Assembly (NCBI GenBank): GCA_900556055.1
Contig: USNJ01000035.1
Span: 1 to 14,192, forward strand
Direction: 5' to 3'
DNA length: 14,192 bases
DNA from: an uncultured Ruminococcus sp.
Lineage (GTDB): Bacteria > Bacillota > Clostridia > Oscillospirales > Ruminococcaceae
Shown piece after piece: positions 12,157 through 14,192 of the stretch. The notes under the pieces were generated by a model, which saw nothing but the letters and a program-made list of their open reading frames with translations, was not told where the DNA came from and searched no databases. Within the stretch, counting starts at the first letter, position 1, and each line of letters starts with the position of its first letter. A program made the translations under genes and the position numbers.

Positions 12157-14106
12157 ATGACATTCAATACTACGGCAGAATATATTGCATTGTATTTTTC
12201 GCTGCTGACGGGAATATCAATGTTTATCAACGATCCCTGCTGGACAAAAAAGAAAGTGACATTTACCTGCTGCTCATTCCTTATTTCAATAAACTGCTTT
12301 CTGAATATCCTTACATCGTCATTTATCGACATTTTCGGTCAGATCCCGCTCTGGGTGAACAATACTGTAACAGTGCTGTATTTTTCGACGCTGTTTATGC
12401 TGATTTTCTGTTTTGCGGTGTATTTTATCATGATAATAGAAAAGGAAAATACTCAAAGGCAGAAAAGATATCTGACTGCTGTTTTCCTGCCTATACTGGC
12501 GGGAGTGCTTATTTCGGCAGCATCGCCGATGACAAAGCTGCTGTTCTATTATGATGACAATGGATATAACAGAGGTCCGCTCTCAAAAATCACATATGTG
12601 ATACTGATATATTCCGTGCTGGTAATAATCGTTTCGGCGATAAAAAGCGGCTCAAAGATCACGGGACGCATGAAGAAGCTGATAATCATGTTCCCGATAA
12701 TGTCGGGCATTGTTATGACGCTTCAGTTTATTCTGGACGATGTGCTTCTGACCGGTACTGCGGCTGTCAGCCTTCTGCTGCTCATGCTCCTGTTTCTGGA
12801 GCATGGCATTGTCGATATCGACAGCGATACGGGATTTAACGGGCATAAGAGCTTTATCACTGCTGTCGGCAACCGTATGAATAAGCTGAAAAGCTTTTCA
12901 TGCGCACTTATCGAGATATCAAATGTTCAGGAGCTTTGCGATATTCTCGGCAGACAAAAATACAACAGGCTCATAATTATGATAGCGGGATATTTTGACA
13001 GCGTTCTTCCGCATTCATTGGGATACCGTTATTCGGACAACGGCTTTGCCTTCATATTCGATAAAATGCCGCCCGATGAAACGGAGAAGTATCTTTCTGA
13101 GCTTCAGCAAAGATTTTCCGAAAAGTTCTGCATAGATGGAACTGATGTCCTCTGCGGCATAAGCATCAGCACCGTTCACTGCCCATGCAAGGCGGAAAAT
13201 GAGGATCAGCTTTCGGATATGCTTGAATACGGTGCAGTCCGGGCAAAGCTCAGAAAAGCAAGATCTGTATATGTCTGCGGCGATGACACGTACAGGGCAG
13301 TTACACGCAGAAAGCAGATCGCAGAGATCTTAAAGCATGAGCTTAATTCGGATGACAACAATTTTGAGGTCTATTATCAGCCTATCTACGACATTTCAAA
13401 GCATTGCTTCAGAACGGCTGAGTCACTCGTTCGACTGAACAAGACAGAAATAGGTCCGATATATCCCGATGAGTTCATACCTATTGCCGAGGAAATGGGC
13501 ATGATAGTGCGGCTCGGTGAGATAGTTCTTGATAAGGCATGCGGATTTATTGCATCGCTTATCAGGGATAATGTGGATTTTGATGCTATTTCGGTCAATT
13601 TCTCTGTTCATCAGATAATGCGTGACGACATAATCGACGAAGTAAAAAATGTTGTCAAAAAGCATAATATCCCTGCGGAAAAGTTAAGGATAGAGATAAC
13701 CGAAAGTGTGCTTATCGACAATTTTGCACATGTAAAGCAGATGATGGATAAGCTTGGCGTGATCGGAATAAAGTTCTACATGGACGATTTCGGAACGGGA
13801 TATTCAAACTTTTCAAACATGGTCGAGCTGCCGTTTGAGTATCTGAAAATTGATAAATCGCTCGTCCGAAGTGCGGAAAAGTCCGAAAAGGCGTATTCCG
13901 TGCTGAATTTCATCTCCAAAGCCTTCATAAATCAGAACATAAAGATACTGACGGAGGGCGTTGAAACGGAAAAGCAGGAGGAGATCGTCAGCAGCATCGG
14001 AGCATCGTATATTCAGGGCTTCCGATTTGCACGTCCTGTTCCCGGAGAAACCGCAAAGGAGTATTTCCTGGGCAAAAGAAATGATGCCCTTCTGCACACG
14101 ATTTAA
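12157..14106 (+). CDS. Membrane c-di-GMP phosphodiesterase: degenerate GGDEF plus EAL domain
   Basis: A 649-aa protein. Residues 1-215 hold about six or seven membrane spans with little extracytoplasmic sequence, like a 7TM sensor module. Residues about 220-385 have a GGDEF-like fold whose active loop is YSDNGFAF (292-299) instead of GGDEF and whose opening is DSDTGFNGHKSF, so it cannot be a normal cyclase. The EAL domain (about 400-640) keeps all metal and catalytic residues: Glu422 (motif ESL rather than EAL), Asn481 (SVNFS), Glu513/Glu516 (EITE), Asp543-Asp544 (DDFGTGYS), Lys564 (LKID), Glu600 (TEGVE) and Gln620 (QGF). It should therefore degrade c-di-GMP. AAAGGGGG lies 8 nt before the ATG. 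It follows pgsA by 27 nt with no terminator between, so it is probably co-transcribed. Confidence 0.9.
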   Translation: MTFNTTAEYIALYFSLLTGISMFINDPCWTKKKVTFTCCSFLISINCFLNILTSSFIDIFGQIPLWVNNTVTVLYFSTLFMLIFCFAVYFIMIIEKENTQRQKRYLTAVFLPILAGVLISAASPMTKLLFYYDDNGYNRGPLSKITYVILIYSVLVIIVSAIKSGSKITGRMKKLIIMFPIMSGIVMTLQFILDDVLLTGTAAVSLLLLMLLFLEHGIVDIDSDTGFNGHKSFITAVGNRMNKLKSFSCALIEISNVQELCDILGRQKYNRLIIMIAGYFDSVLPHSLGYRYSDNGFAFIFDKMPPDETEKYLSELQQRFSEKFCIDGTDVLCGISISTVHCPCKAENEDQLSDMLEYGAVRAKLRKARSVYVCGDDTYRAVTRRKQIAEILKHELNSDDNNFEVYYQPIYDISKHCFRTAESLVRLNKTEIGPIYPDEFIPIAEEMGMIVRLGEIVLDKACGFIASLIRDNVDFDAISVNFSVHQIMRDDIIDEVKNVVKKHNIPAEKLRIEITESVLIDNFAHVKQMMDKLGVIGIKFYMDDFGTGYSNFSNMVELPFEYLKIDKSLVRSAEKSEKAYSVLNFISKAFINQNIKILTEGVETEKQEEIVSSIGASYIQGFRFARPVPGETAKEYFLGKRNDALLHTI

Positions 14107-14144
14107 TATGTCAGAATATAAGAACCTGTCTTCACAAGCATATG

Positions 14145-14180
14145 CGCACGTCTTTTCGGCAAATTTTGCCGCAGACTGCG
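14145..14180. repeat. Imperfect hairpin at the right edge
   Basis: CGCA-c-GTCT-ttt-CGGCA (14145-14161) pairs with TGCCG-c-AGAC-TGCG (14167-14180) around a 5-nt loop. The core CGGCAAA-T-TTTGCCG (14157-14171) is a perfect 7-1-7 palindrome. There is no U-tract on the plus strand (TTAAAAA follows), so it is a poor terminator for the EAL gene. It may be the end of a dispersed intergenic repeat cut by the window edge. Confidence 0.5.
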
Positions 14181-14192
14181 TTAAAAATCCTT

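Noticed and set aside
1-14192. CRISPR array, tRNA/rRNA genes, insertion sequence or phage genes
   Set aside because: No regularly spaced repeats, no tRNA-like cloverleaf with a T-loop, and no transposase or integrase motifs were seen on either strand.

Overview
The window (about 14.2 kb, moderate GC) looks like chromosomal DNA of a gut or rumen Clostridia member, most likely Ruminococcus or a close relative. This is inferred from gene content: a GH2 and a cytosolic GH31 glycosidase, a VTC / DUF4956 / Cthe_2159-like lipoprotein trio, strong AGGAGG-type ribosome binding sites and consensus sigma-A promoters. No rRNA, tRNA, CRISPR array, phage or transposase gene was found. Most of the window is ordinary single-copy genome.

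Left arm (1-3840, all minus strand). The first 38 codons of a GH2 beta-galactosidase-like enzyme run off the left edge behind a perfect TTGACA-17-TATAAT promoter. Next is a two-gene MarR regulator / TSUP exporter operon with a palindrome on its -35 box, then a 689-aa GH31 alpha-glucosidase-type enzyme. Its leader carries a G10 (C10 in the transcript) homopolymer.

Centre (3842-7660). A gene-free stretch of about 500 bp holds the GH31 promoter, a LacI-like palindrome and a region that can fold into a compact RNA with GAAA and UGCG tetraloops and a long-range pairing. It is followed by a tightly overlapping plus-strand operon: VTC-domain protein, DUF4956 membrane protein and a beta-helix surface lipoprotein with a Gly-rich and repeat tail. 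This is probably a cell-surface or polyphosphate-related module of unknown mechanism. A bidirectional terminator closes it.

Right arm (7680-14192). trmB lies on the minus strand with its own consensus promoter. On the plus strand are an alpha/beta hydrolase and a DUF218/YdcF protein (4-bp overlap, strong terminator), then a 55-codon TetR-like gene remnant that keeps its promoter and inverted repeats. The last group is rimO-pgsA-EAL. rimO is broken by what looks like a 23-bp deletion right after the radical-SAM cysteine motif. The final gene is a membrane-anchored c-di-GMP phosphodiesterase with a degenerate GGDEF domain.

The most unusual observation is a pair of diverged intergenic segments (about 1602-1670 plus, about 8510-8585 minus) that encode similar peptides (DAxYPR...YEYH...) with an in-frame one-codon indel and synonymous changes. 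Neither has a visible start codon, and both are followed by a hairpin. I do not recognise the family.
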